A DNA stretch of 64,000 nucleotides, taken from assembly GCA_007922195.1 (NCBI GenBank), contig ML682126.1, positions 1,133,664 through 1,197,663 of the forward strand, read 5' to 3'. The notes beneath the pieces were generated by a model. That model worked only from the letters and a program-made list of their open reading frames with translations, made no database searches and had not been told where the DNA came from. Made by a program: the position numbers and the translations under genes. Below, in pieces: positions 54,560 through 64,000 of the stretch. Every line of letters starts with the position of its first letter. Positions within the stretch are counted from its first letter, which is position 1. The DNA comes from Podocnemis expansa (lineage: Eukaryota > Chordata > Testudines > Podocnemididae).

Positions 54560-54640
54560 AGACTGGGGTTCAAATCCCAGCGCGTACCTGTCTATCTTCC
54601 CAGTAGGGGTCCTTGGGCAAAAGACCCCCTAATGCCTCAC
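54560..54640 (+). promoter_or_regulatory. tRNA-like box B and hairpin at the R4 5' end
   Basis: GGGGTTCAAATCCCAG matches the RNA polymerase III box B consensus and forms a CTGGG/CCCAG stem. GGGGTCCTTGGGCAAAAGACCCC, which follows, can form a hairpin. A clear box A was not found. It may be part of the element's 5' UTR or a SINE remnant; promoter activity is only an inference. Confidence 0.4.
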
Positions 54641-54655
54641 TTGCCTACCTCGAAT

Positions 54656-57272
54656 ATGAGAGTGACACGAACTAGGAGAGTCATGCTGGCTCGGACATCG
54701 CCCGGATTAACAAGGTCTGCGCCAGATGTTGGAGAACCAGGACAATCTGATGATAAGTGGGCTACTGGAACAAACCATACCTGGACAAGACAAGAGAATC
54801 TGGAATTGATGGAATGCTACTACAACAGCAGACCTAAGGAGAGGGGATATATGAAACGTATGAGGGAACTATGGATGGACAAAAGACCTACATCCACACT
54901 AACTGAGAAACAGCTAGTTACCCAACGCTTCAACATATTAAAGAGGCAGCTGCTCTCACAACTGGAGATAAACCAACTCCACATTACCTCCCGGACTCAA
55001 GAAGAAGCCCCAGAAGAACAACTAGATGTGCAGCCACCACCTGAAGCGGGAACTTCACTGCCACCCCCTCCATTACAGAGCACAGCAGCTGATATGAGGC
55101 ATAAGATCATGGATAAACTAGCTACAGTCAACCCTCGAGACCAATTACCAAGGCTCTTTGGAGAAGTACCATCAGATAGTATGCTAGAAGATGCCAATAG
55201 AGCCCTAATGACAATTCCTACTACCACCATCACTGAAACCAATGAACTGGTATATGCTACAGCCTCTGTAATCCTGGAGATGCTTGGCTACACAATCAAG
55301 AAGAACACCAGTACATACCCCCCCTGGAAAATGAGGTTGGAGGATAAGATCAAGGCAACACGGAGAGAAGTTAGCCGGCTGGTGGAACTACAGAAGGGTG
55401 TAGAGATTAAGGATAAGACTAGGCTACTGAGAAAATACAAGGGCCTGACTCCATCTGAATGCCTAGAGACTGCTAAGCAAAGGCTCACAGCACTGGCCAC
55501 CAGGCTAAGGAGATACACTAGAGAAGCAGAGGCCAAAAAGATAAATGCTCTGTTCTCCAAAGAACCATCCAAGGTGTACTCCATCCTGCAGTGCAACAAC
55601 ACAATAACAGCAGAGCCACCAACAGCAGAAACTGAACAGTACTGGAAGAACATCTGGGAGAAAGAGAAGACTCATAACACCAGTGCAAAGTGGCTTCAGG
55701 ACCTGAAAAGAGACCACAGCAATCTCGCGGAACAGGAACCAGTCACCATCACAGTAGCCGACATCCAACAGCGGGTCAAGAACATGAAGAGCTGGACAGC
55801 ACCTGGACCGGACATGATCCACACCTACTGGCTAAAGAAACTAACAGCAATGCATGAACGCCTAGCAGCACAGATGAACCAGCTGCTAGCAGCAGGCTCC
55901 CACCCAGACTGGCTAACACAAGGAAGGACAGTGCTGATCATGAAAGACCCCCACAAGGGAATAGCACCATCCAACTACCGGCCAATAACCTGCCTCCCCA
56001 CAACATGGAAAGTCCTATCAGGCATCATAGCCACCAAGCTACAGGATCACATGGGCCAGTAACTGAGCACAGCTCAGAAGGGCATTGGGAACAACACCAG
56101 AGGCTCAAAACACCAGCTGCTCATAGATAGAGCAATCGCCCAAGACTCAAGGTCTAGACAGACCAATCTGTGCACAGCCTGGATTGACTACAGGAAAGCC
56201 TACGACTCAATGCCGCACACATGGATCTGTGAATGTCTGGCGCTATACAACGGCAACAGGACACTAAGGACCTTCCTCAAGAACTCAATGGGACTGTGGA
56301 AGACAACACTGGAAGTCAACTCAAGACAGCTTGCACAAGTGGCCATCAAGTGCGGCATATACCAAGGTGATGCGCTGTCCCCGCTGCTGTTCTGCATTGG
56401 CTTGAACCCCCTCAGCCAGATAATCTCAAGGACTGGATATGGATACAAGTTCAAGAGTGGAACTACCATCAGCCACCTCCTCTACATGGATGACATCAAG
56501 CTATATGCTAAGAATGAATGAGACATCGACTCACTAATCCACCTGACACGGATCTACAGTGAGGATATTGAGATGTCATTCGGACTGGAGAAGTGTGGCC
56601 AGATGGTAGTAAAGAGAGGAAAGGTAGTGAAGACTGATGGGGTGGAACTACCAGCAGGCCACATAGCAGACATACAGACCAGCTACAAGTACCTTGGCAT
56701 CCCACAGTCCCATGGGAACCACGACGAGGAGGCAAGGAAGACAGCAACATCCAAGTACCACCAAAGGATGAGACAGGTCCTGAAGAGCCAGCTCAATGGG
56801 AAGAACAAGATCCACGCCATCAACAGGTACGCCCTGCCAGTCATCAGATACCCTGCTGGTATAGTGAGCTGGCCAAAGGAGGACATGGAGACTGCCTATG
56901 TGAAGACCTGGAAGCTCCTCACAATGTACGGAGGTTTCCACCCCAAGTCCAACACCCAGAGACTGTACACCAGCCGGAAAGAAGGCGGGCGGGGTTTGGT
57001 GAGTGTCAAATCCAATGTGCTGGATGAAACCCAGAACATCCAGGAGTACATCAGTAAGATGGCACCCAAAGATGAGCTGCTGAGAGAATGCCTGAGGCAG
57101 CAGCAGACATGGGACGAAGATCAAGCAGAAGAAGAGCCATGGCAAGACAAGACCCTGCATGGAATGTACCATCGACAGATAGCTGAGGTGGCTGACATTG
57201 GGAAATCCTACCAGTGGCTGGAAAAGGCTGGACTAAAAGACAGCACTGAGGCACTGATCATAGCAGCACAAG
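54656..57272 (+). pseudogene. R4-clade LINE ORF: Myb-like N-terminus and reverse transcriptase
   Basis: Replication protein of the R4 LINE. The ATG at 54,656 (MRVTRTRR) is a likelier start than 54,557, because the latter would translate the tRNA-like leader. A Myb-like helix (WTRQENLELMECYYNSRP) lies near residue 40. RT motifs follow in order: SNYRPITCLPTTWKV, IDYRKAYDSMPH (motif A), CGIYQGDALSPLLF (motif B), YMDDIKLYA (motif C, catalytic DD), then the thumb (YKYLGIPQS). Nonsense codons: TAA at 56,060-56,062 and TGA at 56,519-56,521 (probably CGA before). The frame is otherwise open until CR1 interrupts it after KDSTEALIIAAQ. Confidence 0.88.
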
Positions 57273-58212
57273 CAAATATAGTACCTATCTTCAAGACAGG
57301 CAAAAAGGAGGATCCAGGGAATTACAGACCTGTCAGCCTCACCTCAATCCCCGGAAAAATCATGGAGCAGCTTCTCAAACAATCCATCCTGAAACACTTG
57401 GAGGAAAATAGAGTAATCAGGAACAGTCAGCATGGATTCACCAAGGGTAAATCATGCCTGACCAACCTCATCGCCTTCTATGATGAGATGACTGGATTTG
57501 TGGATGCGGGAAGAGCCGTTGATGTGATATACCTTGACTTTAGCAAGGCTTTTGATACGGTTTCCCACAGCATTCTCATTAGCAAATTAAGGAAGTATGG
57601 GTTAGATGCGTGGACTGTAAGGTGGATAGAAAACTGGCTAGATCAATGGTTTTAGCGTGTAGGAATCAATGGCTCCATGTCAAGTTGGCAAGCAGTAACG
57701 TGTGGTGTGCCCCAGGGGTCGGTCCTGGGGCCAGTTCNNNNNNNNNNNNNNNNNNNNNNNNNNNNNNNNNNNNNNNNNNNNNNNNNNNNNNNNNNNNNNN
57801 NNNNNNNNNNNNNNNNNNNNNNNNNNNNNNNNNNNNNNNNNNNNNNNNNNNNNNNNNNNNNNNNNNNNNNNNNNNNNNNNNNNNNNNNNNNNNNNNNNNN
57901 NNNNNNNNNNNNNNNNNNNNNNNNNNNNNNNNNNNNNNNNNNNNNNNNNNNNNNNNNNNNNNNNNNNNNNNNNNNNNNNNNNNNNNNNNNNNNNNNNNNN
58001 NNNNNNNNNNNNNNNNNNNNNNNNNNNNNNNNNNNNNNNNNNNNNNNNNNNNNNNNNNNNNNNNNNNNNNNNNNNNNNNNNNNNNNNNNNNNNNNNNNNN
58101 NNNNNNNNNNNNNNNNNNNNNNNNNNNNNNNNNNNNNTTTTTTTTGGCAGGGGGTTGCACTAGATGACCTCGTGGGGTCCCTTCCAACCCTATGATTCTA
58201 TGATTCTATGAT
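57273..58212 (+). mobile_element. Younger CR1 LINE inserted in R4, containing the 400-N gap
   Basis: A 5'-truncated CR1. Its RT reads NYRPVSLTSIPGKIMEQLL, NSQHGFTKGKSCLTNLIAFY, VIYLDFSKAFDTVSHSILIS, WIENWL, a stop at 57,652-57,654, then GVPQGSVLGPV up to the gap. After the gap comes the CR1 3' end: GGGGTTGCACTAGATGACC, GGTCCCTTCCAACCCTATGA and repeated ATTCTATG. AAG on both sides (57,270-57,272 and 58,213-58,215) may be a 3-bp target duplication; removing the insert restores the R4 frame. CR1 often lacks clear duplications. Confidence 0.9.
57738..58137. other. Assembly gap, exactly 400 N
   Basis: Run of N inside the CR1 between RT motif B and the 3' end. The round size suggests a placeholder or estimated length. 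Confidence 0.99.
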
Positions 58213-58215
58213 AAG

Positions 58216-58853
58216 AACAGGCACTGAGCACCAGATCCATTGAAGCAGGGCTCTACCACACTAGACAGGACCCAAGATGCAGACTGTGCAGAGAGGCCTC
58301 AGAGACAGTCCAACACATAGTGGCAGGATGTAAGATGCAGGCAGGAACAGCATACACTGAACGGCACAACCAAGTAGCTGGCATTGTGTACAGGAACATC
58401 TGCACACTGTATGGGCTAGACCCTCCCAAGACCAGATGGGAGATCCCACAGAAGGTCGTGGAGAATAACAGGGCTAAGATCCTGTGGGACTTCCAGATCC
58501 AGACGGACAGGCAGGTACTGGCCAATCAACCAGACATCGTGGTAATAGACAAGGACCAGAAGACAGCGGTGGTGATAGATGTAGCAGTGCCAAGTGACAG
58601 CAACATCAGGAAGAAGGAGTATGAGAAGCTGGAGAAGTACCAGGGCCTGAAAGAGGAACTAGAGCGGATGTGGAAAGTGAAGGCCAAAGTGGTCCCCGTG
58701 GTGGTAGGAGCACTCGGGGCTGTGACTCCTAAGCTGGAAGAGTGGCTCCAACAGATCCCAGGGACGACATCAGAGCTCTCTGTCCAGAAGAGTGCAGTGC
58801 TAGGAACAGCTAAGATACTGCGCAGAACCCTCAAACTCCCAGGCCTCTGGTAG
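58216..58853 (+). pseudogene. R4-clade LINE ORF, zinc knuckle and restriction-like endonuclease
   Basis: C-terminal end of the R4 protein. It resumes EQALSTRSIEAGLYHTRQ in frame. A CCHC motif follows (CRLC...H...C, 58,277-58,330), then the PD-(D/E)xK nuclease: WDFQIQTDRQ, PDIVVID, AVVIDVAVPSD, EYEKLEKY. The nuclease cuts the target to prime reverse transcription. It ends KLPGLW at a TAG. No break occurs within this part; the frame 58,320-58,853 starts at an internal Met only because of the CR1 insertion. Confidence 0.88.
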
Positions 58854-58895
58854 AGGACCCGAGGTTGAGGATGACACATACCACCCATAGGGGGT

Positions 58896-58935
58896 GAGAG
58901 AGGAATTATATAGATATAAAAAAAATTCCTCTCTC
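58896..58935. repeat. 12-bp perfect inverted repeat at the R4 3' end
   Basis: GAGAGAGGAATT (58,896-58,907) and AATTCCTCTCTC (58,924-58,935) around an A/T-rich 16-base spacer. It lies at the R4/CR1 boundary; it could be an element 3' structure or a junction product. Confidence 0.7.
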
Positions 58936-59185
58936 ATAATGAATGAGGCACTGTCAGGCGGGAGGGAAGTTACCAGTGGATTTCCCCAAATATCACTCCT
59001 CAGACCAATCTTATTTAAGTGTTTTATTACTGACCTTGCTACAAAAAGTAGGAATGTGCTAATAAAGTTTGTGGATAACACCCTCCCTTACTTAGGAGGT
59101 ATTGTCAGTGCACAGAAGAATTGGGATATCATAGAGGAAGCTCTGGATGATCTTCTAAATTTAAGTAATAGAACTGCCCTTCTGA
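58936..59185 (+). mobile_element. Older CR1 LINE, continuation after R4
   Basis: Reads GGREVTSGFPQISLLRPILF (usual WREVTSGVPQGSVLGPILF), then CFITDL and VLIKFVDNTLPYLGG (usual FADDTKLGG; the catalytic Asp pair reads V-D-N). It fits the downstream part of the CR1 at 53,757-54,545, with about 150 bp missing where R4 sits. It could instead be a separate CR1 fragment. Confidence 0.65.
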
Positions 59186-59785
59186 CTACTACCCCATGCT
59201 ACTAATCTGTGTGAGAACGAATGATACTACGAGATGTGACCCTCATCAGATCAAAGGTGACTACAGGGCTTTGGGACCATGGGTGAAGGAGTTCGGTGCA
59301 CAGGCAGTGGTCTCTTTGATCCTTCTGGTCCATGGCAAGAGATTTTGCACAGACAAATGCACCCCAGAGGTGAATGCCTGGCTGTGGAGATGGTGATATC
59401 AGGAGGGCTTTGACTTTCTTGACCACAGGATGCTTTTCCAGGAAGATGGACTGCTAGGTAGGGATGGAGTCTACCTATTGAGGAAGAGGAAGAGTGTATT
59501 TGGACATAGGCTTACTAACCTGGTGAGGAGGGCTTTAAACTAGGTTTGAGGGGACTGGTGACCTAGCTCATGAGTAAGTGAAAAGCAGGTAGTGAAAACC
59601 AGGGCTACTTTGGAGAAGGGATGGAACTTGAGGGGGCGGTCTACATTTTAATGGCAGAGACAAAAGAATCAGAAATGGAGGGGAGGAAAAGCAGATCAGT
59701 ATCTTAAATGTCTGTATACAAATGAAAGGAGTATGGGGAATAAGCAGGAAGAACTTGAAATGTCTAGGAGAATATAATTAATGCT
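59186..59785 (+). mobile_element. CR1 LINE ORF1 (esterase-like) and ORF2 start
   Basis: Another CR1, nearly complete. Its ORF1 C-terminal esterase-like domain reads VRTNDTTRCDPHQIKGDYR, ALGPWVKEFG, VNAWLWRW, a stop, then GFDFLDHRMLFQEDGLLGRD and LTNLVRRALN (ends near 59,540). An intergenic part follows, then the start of ORF2 (MGNKQEELEMSRRI) near 59,730. It is interrupted at 59,786 by repeat X and continues at 60,335. Confidence 0.75.
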
Positions 59786-60334
59786 AAAATAAAAGCCTGG
59801 TTAGAGCCACAGGTTACTATGGTAACAGAGTCACTTCTCGGGCAAGTCTTTTTTTTAAGTAGAATAGCTAAAGTATGTGATAACCCTTTCCAATGCTCTT
59901 CCCTGGTCATCTGGACAAATAATGTGGTTTGGAGTATTCCATTTTTGTTTCCTCTTATCTTCCCCTCACTCTTCCTAGTACCATGACCCCTTCAAGGATG
60001 TACAGTCAGCATTCTGTGCAGAAAATAACAAGTTTAAAGATACAGTGGCTGTGCAGTCTATGCAAATTCTGTCAACAGTAAACAGAGGTGGGGATAATTT
60101 TATGCATTCTATAATCATTAATATAAACTAAATAGATAGTAATATAACCATAAAAGGGTCTACAAAACATTGTCAATCATGTATGTGTTTCCATGCTGTT
60201 TTAAATACAAAGAGCTGTAAAACTGTGCCTAGAAGCTCACTCAAGACATCGAAAGGAATGACAAGGCAATAAAGAGTAATGTTCAACCCAATCCACCTAT
60301 AAGACAGCCTGTTTGTTCATTTAATATCCAAGAA
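59786..60334 (+). repeat. Unclassified interspersed repeat X, copy 2, inserted in CR1
   Basis: Homologue of 11,413-12,008. Flanked by AATGCT on both sides (59,780-59,785 and 60,335-60,340), a probable 6-bp target duplication. AATAAAG lies about 65 bp before its end. It interrupts CR1 ORF2 just before the endonuclease. Confidence 0.7.
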
Positions 60335-61130
60335 AATGCTTATAGTCAAACACAACTACAAAACAGTTAGTATCACAGAGACTGGGTGGGATAATACACA
60401 TGCCTGGAATATTAATACAGCAGAGTGCAGCTCACTTAAAAAAGACAAGAAGGGAACAAAGGGAGGTGGAGTTACTTTACTTATCAAAAATATATATACA
60501 TGGACTGAGGTTGGGATGGAAATAGAAGACAGACAGGTTGAAAGTCTCTGGGTAGAAATAAAAAGAGTAAAAACCATGAGTGATCACATGGTAGGGGTCT
60601 ACTATAGGCCACCCAACCAGGAAGAAATGGCCAATGAGGCCTTTTTTCAGCAAGTAACAAAATCATCCAAGGCACAGGACTTGGTGGTGATGGAGGATTT
60701 CAATTACCCAGACATCTGTTAGGAAAATAACACGGCAAGACACACATTATCTAATAAGTTCTTGGAATGCATTGAAGACATTTTTTCTTTCCAAAAAGTG
60801 GAGAAAGTTACTAGGGGAGAGGCCATTCTCAATTTGGTTTTGACAAACAGATGAAGTGTTCAAGAATTTGAAAGTGGAAGGTAACTTAGGTGGAAGCGAT
60901 CATGAAATGATAGAGTTCATGATTCTTAGAAATGTTAGGAGAGAGAATACCAAAACAAAAACTGGATTTTATGAAGGCACCTTCACCACACTCAGGGATC
61001 TGATGGAAAGAGTACCACGGGAAGAATATCTAAGAAGTAAAATGACTAAAGGCAGTTAGCCGTTTTGCAAAGAGATGCTATTAAAAGCACAAGAATTAAC
61101 CATTCCACTGCATAGGATGGATAAGAAGTA
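60335..61130 (+). mobile_element. CR1 LINE ORF2 endonuclease domain
   Basis: Apurinic-type endonuclease that nicks target DNA. The frame 60,336-60,722 reads SITETGWDN (usual GITETWWD), GGGVTLLIKN, VESLWVEIK, VGVYYRPPNQ, VVMEDFNYPDI (usual GDFN). After a stop, GGSDHEMIEF (catalytic SDH) appears in the frame 60,856-61,059. Stops at 60,720 and 61,058 inactivate it. Confidence 0.85.
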
Positions 61131-62263
61131 TGTCAAGAGATCACCTTGGTTTACCCAGGTGACCTTCAATATTTATTTTTTTAAAGAGGGAGTCCTACAA
61201 AAAGTAGAAACTCAGTCAAATTACAAAGGAAGACAATAAAGAAATAGCACAATTATGTAGAGGAGAAATCTGAAAGGCCAAGGCACAATCAGAGACAAAA
61301 CTAGCTGAAGGCATAATGGATAACAAAAAGACAATCTTCAAATACATCAGAAACAAGAGGAAAATCAAGGACAATGTAGAGCCCTCACTCAACAAAGATG
61401 GTAAAACAATACATGAAAATGTGGAAATGGCAGAAGAACTAAATAATTTCTTTGTTTCAGTCTTCACTGAGAAGGTTGGTGGATATCAGATGTCTGAGGT
61501 AGAGGAGGGCAATAGGAATGAGATAGGATCAGAAGCTAAGATAGGGGAAAAACAAGTTAAGAACTGCTTGGACAAGTTTGACTTCTTCAAGCCACCAGGA
61601 CCTGATGATATGCACAAGGAGATGACTCAGGAGATATCTGAACCATTAGCTATTATCTTTAAAACATCATGGAAGATGGGTGATGTCCCGGAGGACTGGA
61701 AAAGGGCAGATATAGTGTCCATCTACCAGAAATGAAATAAGAACAATCCAGGAAATTATAGAGCAGTTACTTTTGCCTCTATATCAGGGAAAATAATAAA
61801 ACTGATACTTAAGAAGCTTATTTGCAAACATCTAGAAGAGACTAAGGTGCTTACAGCTAGTCTGTATGAATTTGTCAGAAACAAATTATGTCAAACTAAC
61901 TTAATAGCTTTCTATGATGTGGTAACAAGCCTTAAGGAAATAGGGCAAGCTGTAGATGTGGTATTTCTAGACTTTATTAAGGCATTTCATATAGTCTTAC
62001 ATCACATGCTTATTAATAAATTGAGGAGGTGCAAACTAGATGGAGCTACTAGAAGATGTGTGAAAAACTGCTTGAATAACCACTCCCAGAGAGTAGTTAT
62101 CAACAGTTCACATTCAGGCTGAAAGGTCATAATGAGCAGGGTGCCACAGGGATCTGTCCTGAGTCTGGTTTTGTTCAACATTTTTATCAATGACTTAGAT
62201 GATGGCATAGAGAGCAAACCTATAAAGTTTGCAGGTAATACCAAGCTGGGAAGAGTTTTGAGT
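61131..62263 (+). mobile_element. CR1 LINE ORF2 reverse transcriptase
   Basis: Linker and RT in three frames: IFKYIRNKRKIKDNVEPSLN and FFVSVFTEKV (61,316-61,500), PPGPDDMHKEMTQE, WKRADIVSIYQK, then VVFLDFIKAFHIVLH (61,950), [38 protein letters not shown], and [10 protein letters not shown] (usual FADDTKLG, with both catalytic Asp positions changed). It ends abruptly at 62,263 at the start of an LTR-like element. Confidence 0.85.
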
Positions 62264-64000
62264 TGTAGCCTGAGATTTTTGCCATCTCTTTAGTACTAGA
62301 GCAAATCTTGATTGAGTAAGGACACATATTAGTAGAAAAATAGTGTAAGGCAATCTAGTGGAAATTTGTGTTAAAATAAAGTTAAAACTAGCATAATATG
62401 TAATAATTAGTGATAAAATAGCTATAAGTTATCATTTACAAGTGTTTGAAACAAAGCTAGTATTCAAAAATGCACTCAGAAAGTGAAACCTCATCTCCAT
62501 ACATATGGACTATAAGAGAATAGATTTGACAGATCTATCTCTTTAAGGGAAAATAGGTCAAGATGGAGGAAGATTCTAAACTTTTTAACTCCCTCACTCA
62601 CCCTCCCATCAAGTATTCTGAGTTCTCCTCCCACTGTCCAGTTACCCCCAAAACCCTTTGATCTCTATCACATCACCTCGCAGGTGCTGGATGAAATCAT
62701 CCTTTTTGTGATTGGTTGAGGATGAAATCACCCTTCTTTGCGAGTGGTTAGAGGGGATATGAGTGGGCGATTAGAGTGTATAAAAGAAGCAGCACAGCAA
62801 CAGAACTTTGGAGATCTCTCCCACTCCTTATTTGGTTCCACTGGCCTCTGGCTATGTTCCCATTGCACGAGGAGTCACACTGTCACTCATCCCAAGAGAG
62901 TAACGTCTCTGGTGGAAGTTTATGAGCTAAGTTGCGGGACTTAGTCTCAGAAGGGCCTTTTCCGGACTTAGTCTCTGAGCTAGGTCTCTGGACTTAGTCT
63001 CAGAAGGGCGAGCCTGAATAGTCAATCTTACATACACTCCAGACAGGCAGATAACTGAGTCCTGTGGTTAAGACTGTGAGCAACGAATATCACACAGCCA
63101 AAAGCTTACACACACACTCCACGACCAGAGGGTACAGCGGAGTGAAGTCTCTGCTGGGGGACATCGTGTCTCACCGTTTCTGGGAAGGAGCAGCCAGAGG
63201 GTACAACTGGGACATCTTCCCAGTTGGGGGACTTTGTGTCTCACTGTCTCTGGTATAGGCTATCCAAAAGAGGTTGCACCAATCCGATACCTGAGTCTTG
63301 ACTCGAGATGCATGCTTCCAAGGGAGCCTGGTTCCACATAAGTCCTACATGAGTCCCATTTCAAAGCTGAAGGCTTTAGAGTTCTGACATTGTCAGAACT
63401 CCTGCAAGCGCCACAAAGAACTTTGCTGATGCAAAGCAGCAGGTGCACGTTCAAGCTTTCGAGAACTTTCTGAGCCACAGTCCTTCCAGTTGCTGAGGAT
63501 ACCGCAGCAGAGAGACAGAGGGCAGCTGACACAACAACAACAAGGACCAAACTGGTTATTAAGACCAAATCTTCTTGAACTGTGGTAAGAAGAGGAGTAA
63601 AAATATCACTAGCTAGGGTTAAAGACCAACAAACCGTTTAAAATGCTAACTGCTGACATGGGTACAAAATAGCTTGCTGTGCCAGGGGAACCGGCAGGAA
63701 GAGCTTAAGATAAGGAATCCACACCAGGCTAAAAAAGGAGTAAAGCTAAGAGCTGAGATCTCTCCATTCTGCAAGTGACTTGATCCTCACTTGCTGAATG
63801 CCTTCTTTGTAAATATAAGTGTTTCTAATACTTTACTTGCTTAGAGTGCTTAATGTGTTTGTATTAATGTTAAGCTATATATTAAATGAGTAGTTATTCT
63901 TTGTCAATCCTTAAAATAAGCATTGTAATAAACCTCATTTTTGCTTCCAAAGAACCCCTGGCTCTAAGTCTTTTGTTGCTCCTAGTCTGTTCTTGATCGG
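62264..64000 (+). mobile_element. Large LTR or 5' end of LTR element, family C (runs off window)
   Basis: Starts TGTAGCCTGAG where it cuts CR1. A TATA box TATAAAAG lies at 62,779-62,786, preceded by duplicated TGAAATCA-rich direct repeats near 62,690-62,730. AATAAA lies at 63,927-63,932. Between them are three GGACTTAGTCTC repeats (62,937-63,010) and a 69-bp tandem pair (AGAGGGTACA at 63,127 and 63,196). No ORF with viral motifs is seen. If it is an LTR, the distance from TATA to poly(A) signal (about 1.15 kb) is unusually long. The 3' end and target duplication lie beyond the window. Confidence 0.55.

Larger units (their letters stand above)
54546..58890 (+). mobile_element. R4-clade (Dong/Rex6-like) LINE, interrupted by CR1
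   Basis: Non-LTR retrotransposon of the group with a restriction-like endonuclease at the C-terminus instead of an N-terminal apurinic nuclease. One long ORF runs in the same frame from 54,557 to 57,272 and, after a CR1 insertion, from 58,216 to 58,853. The 5' part carries a tRNA-like T-arm segment (54,560-54,580). It sits inside an older CR1. Apart from two point nonsense codons and the CR1 insertion the coding frame is complete, so it is a relatively young copy. Confidence 0.9.

Noticed and set aside
54557..54655. 54,557 ATG as the R4 ORF start
   Set aside because: The first 33 codons would translate the tRNA-like leader and hairpin; the ATG at 54,656 is more plausible.
57610..58187. Open frames spanning the N run
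   Set aside because: They are made of unknown bases.
1..64000. An undescribed multi-gene system
   Set aside because: Every domain recognised belongs to olfactory receptors or to known mobile element classes; no unexplained conserved gene set was found.

Overview
The window looks like vertebrate, most likely reptilian, nuclear DNA. A turtle fits best: several class I (fish-like) olfactory receptor genes sit in a background of CR1 LINEs, Penelope-like elements, hAT and Harbinger transposons, an R4-clade LINE and solo LTRs. A crocodilian or another sauropsid is not excluded. There is no bacterial or organellar signal. Two runs of N (10 and 400 bases) mark assembly gaps.

The host content is an olfactory receptor (OR) cluster, all on the + strand, built from repeated units. 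Each unit carries an OR52-type gene followed 2-3 kb downstream by a second, dead class I OR. Unit A has an intact OR (4707-5654) and a relic at 8067-8600. Unit B has an OR with one nonsense codon (26498-27445) and a relic at 29220-29850 split by a hAT insertion. Unit C has an OR with one frameshift (35276-36222) and a relic in two pieces (36690-37085 and 38300-38745). Unit D has a heavily decayed OR (50948-51620) and a short relic (52855-53125). A conserved splice acceptor lies about 100 bp upstream of each first OR, as expected for ORs with a non-coding 5' exon. Shared flanks, including a hAT element at the same site in units A and B, show segmental duplication. Only one of the eight receptors reads as a complete functional gene.

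The rest is mobile DNA. 1-3600: Harbinger remnant (transposase + strand, Myb-like ORF - strand) and a Penelope-like element (PLE). 3.6-4.6 kb and 13-19 kb: PLE pieces, CR1 pieces and copies of one LTR family, including a complete solo LTR with a 5-bp target duplication. 21.6-26.2 kb: CR1 pieces and a nearly full-length PLE. 30-34 kb: duplicated flank, retroviral LTR fragments, CR1 and a MITE. 37-43.4 kb: two head-to-head PLE-tail palindromes, a GC-rich 267-bp palindrome and a GC-rich hAT with perfect target duplication. 45.6-48.4 kb: Gypsy pol remnants. 53.2-64 kb: a nest of elements, in which an old CR1 is interrupted by an R4-clade LINE that is itself interrupted by a younger CR1. A longer CR1 follows, broken by an unclassified repeat and ending at a large LTR that runs off the window.

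I found no undescribed multi-gene system. The observations most worth following are hammerhead-ribozyme-like cores in the PLE tails, the paired palindromes, the R4 LINE whose single ORF is broken by only two point nonsense codons and one insertion, MITEs made of iterated short palindromes, and the graded decay of the duplicated ORs.
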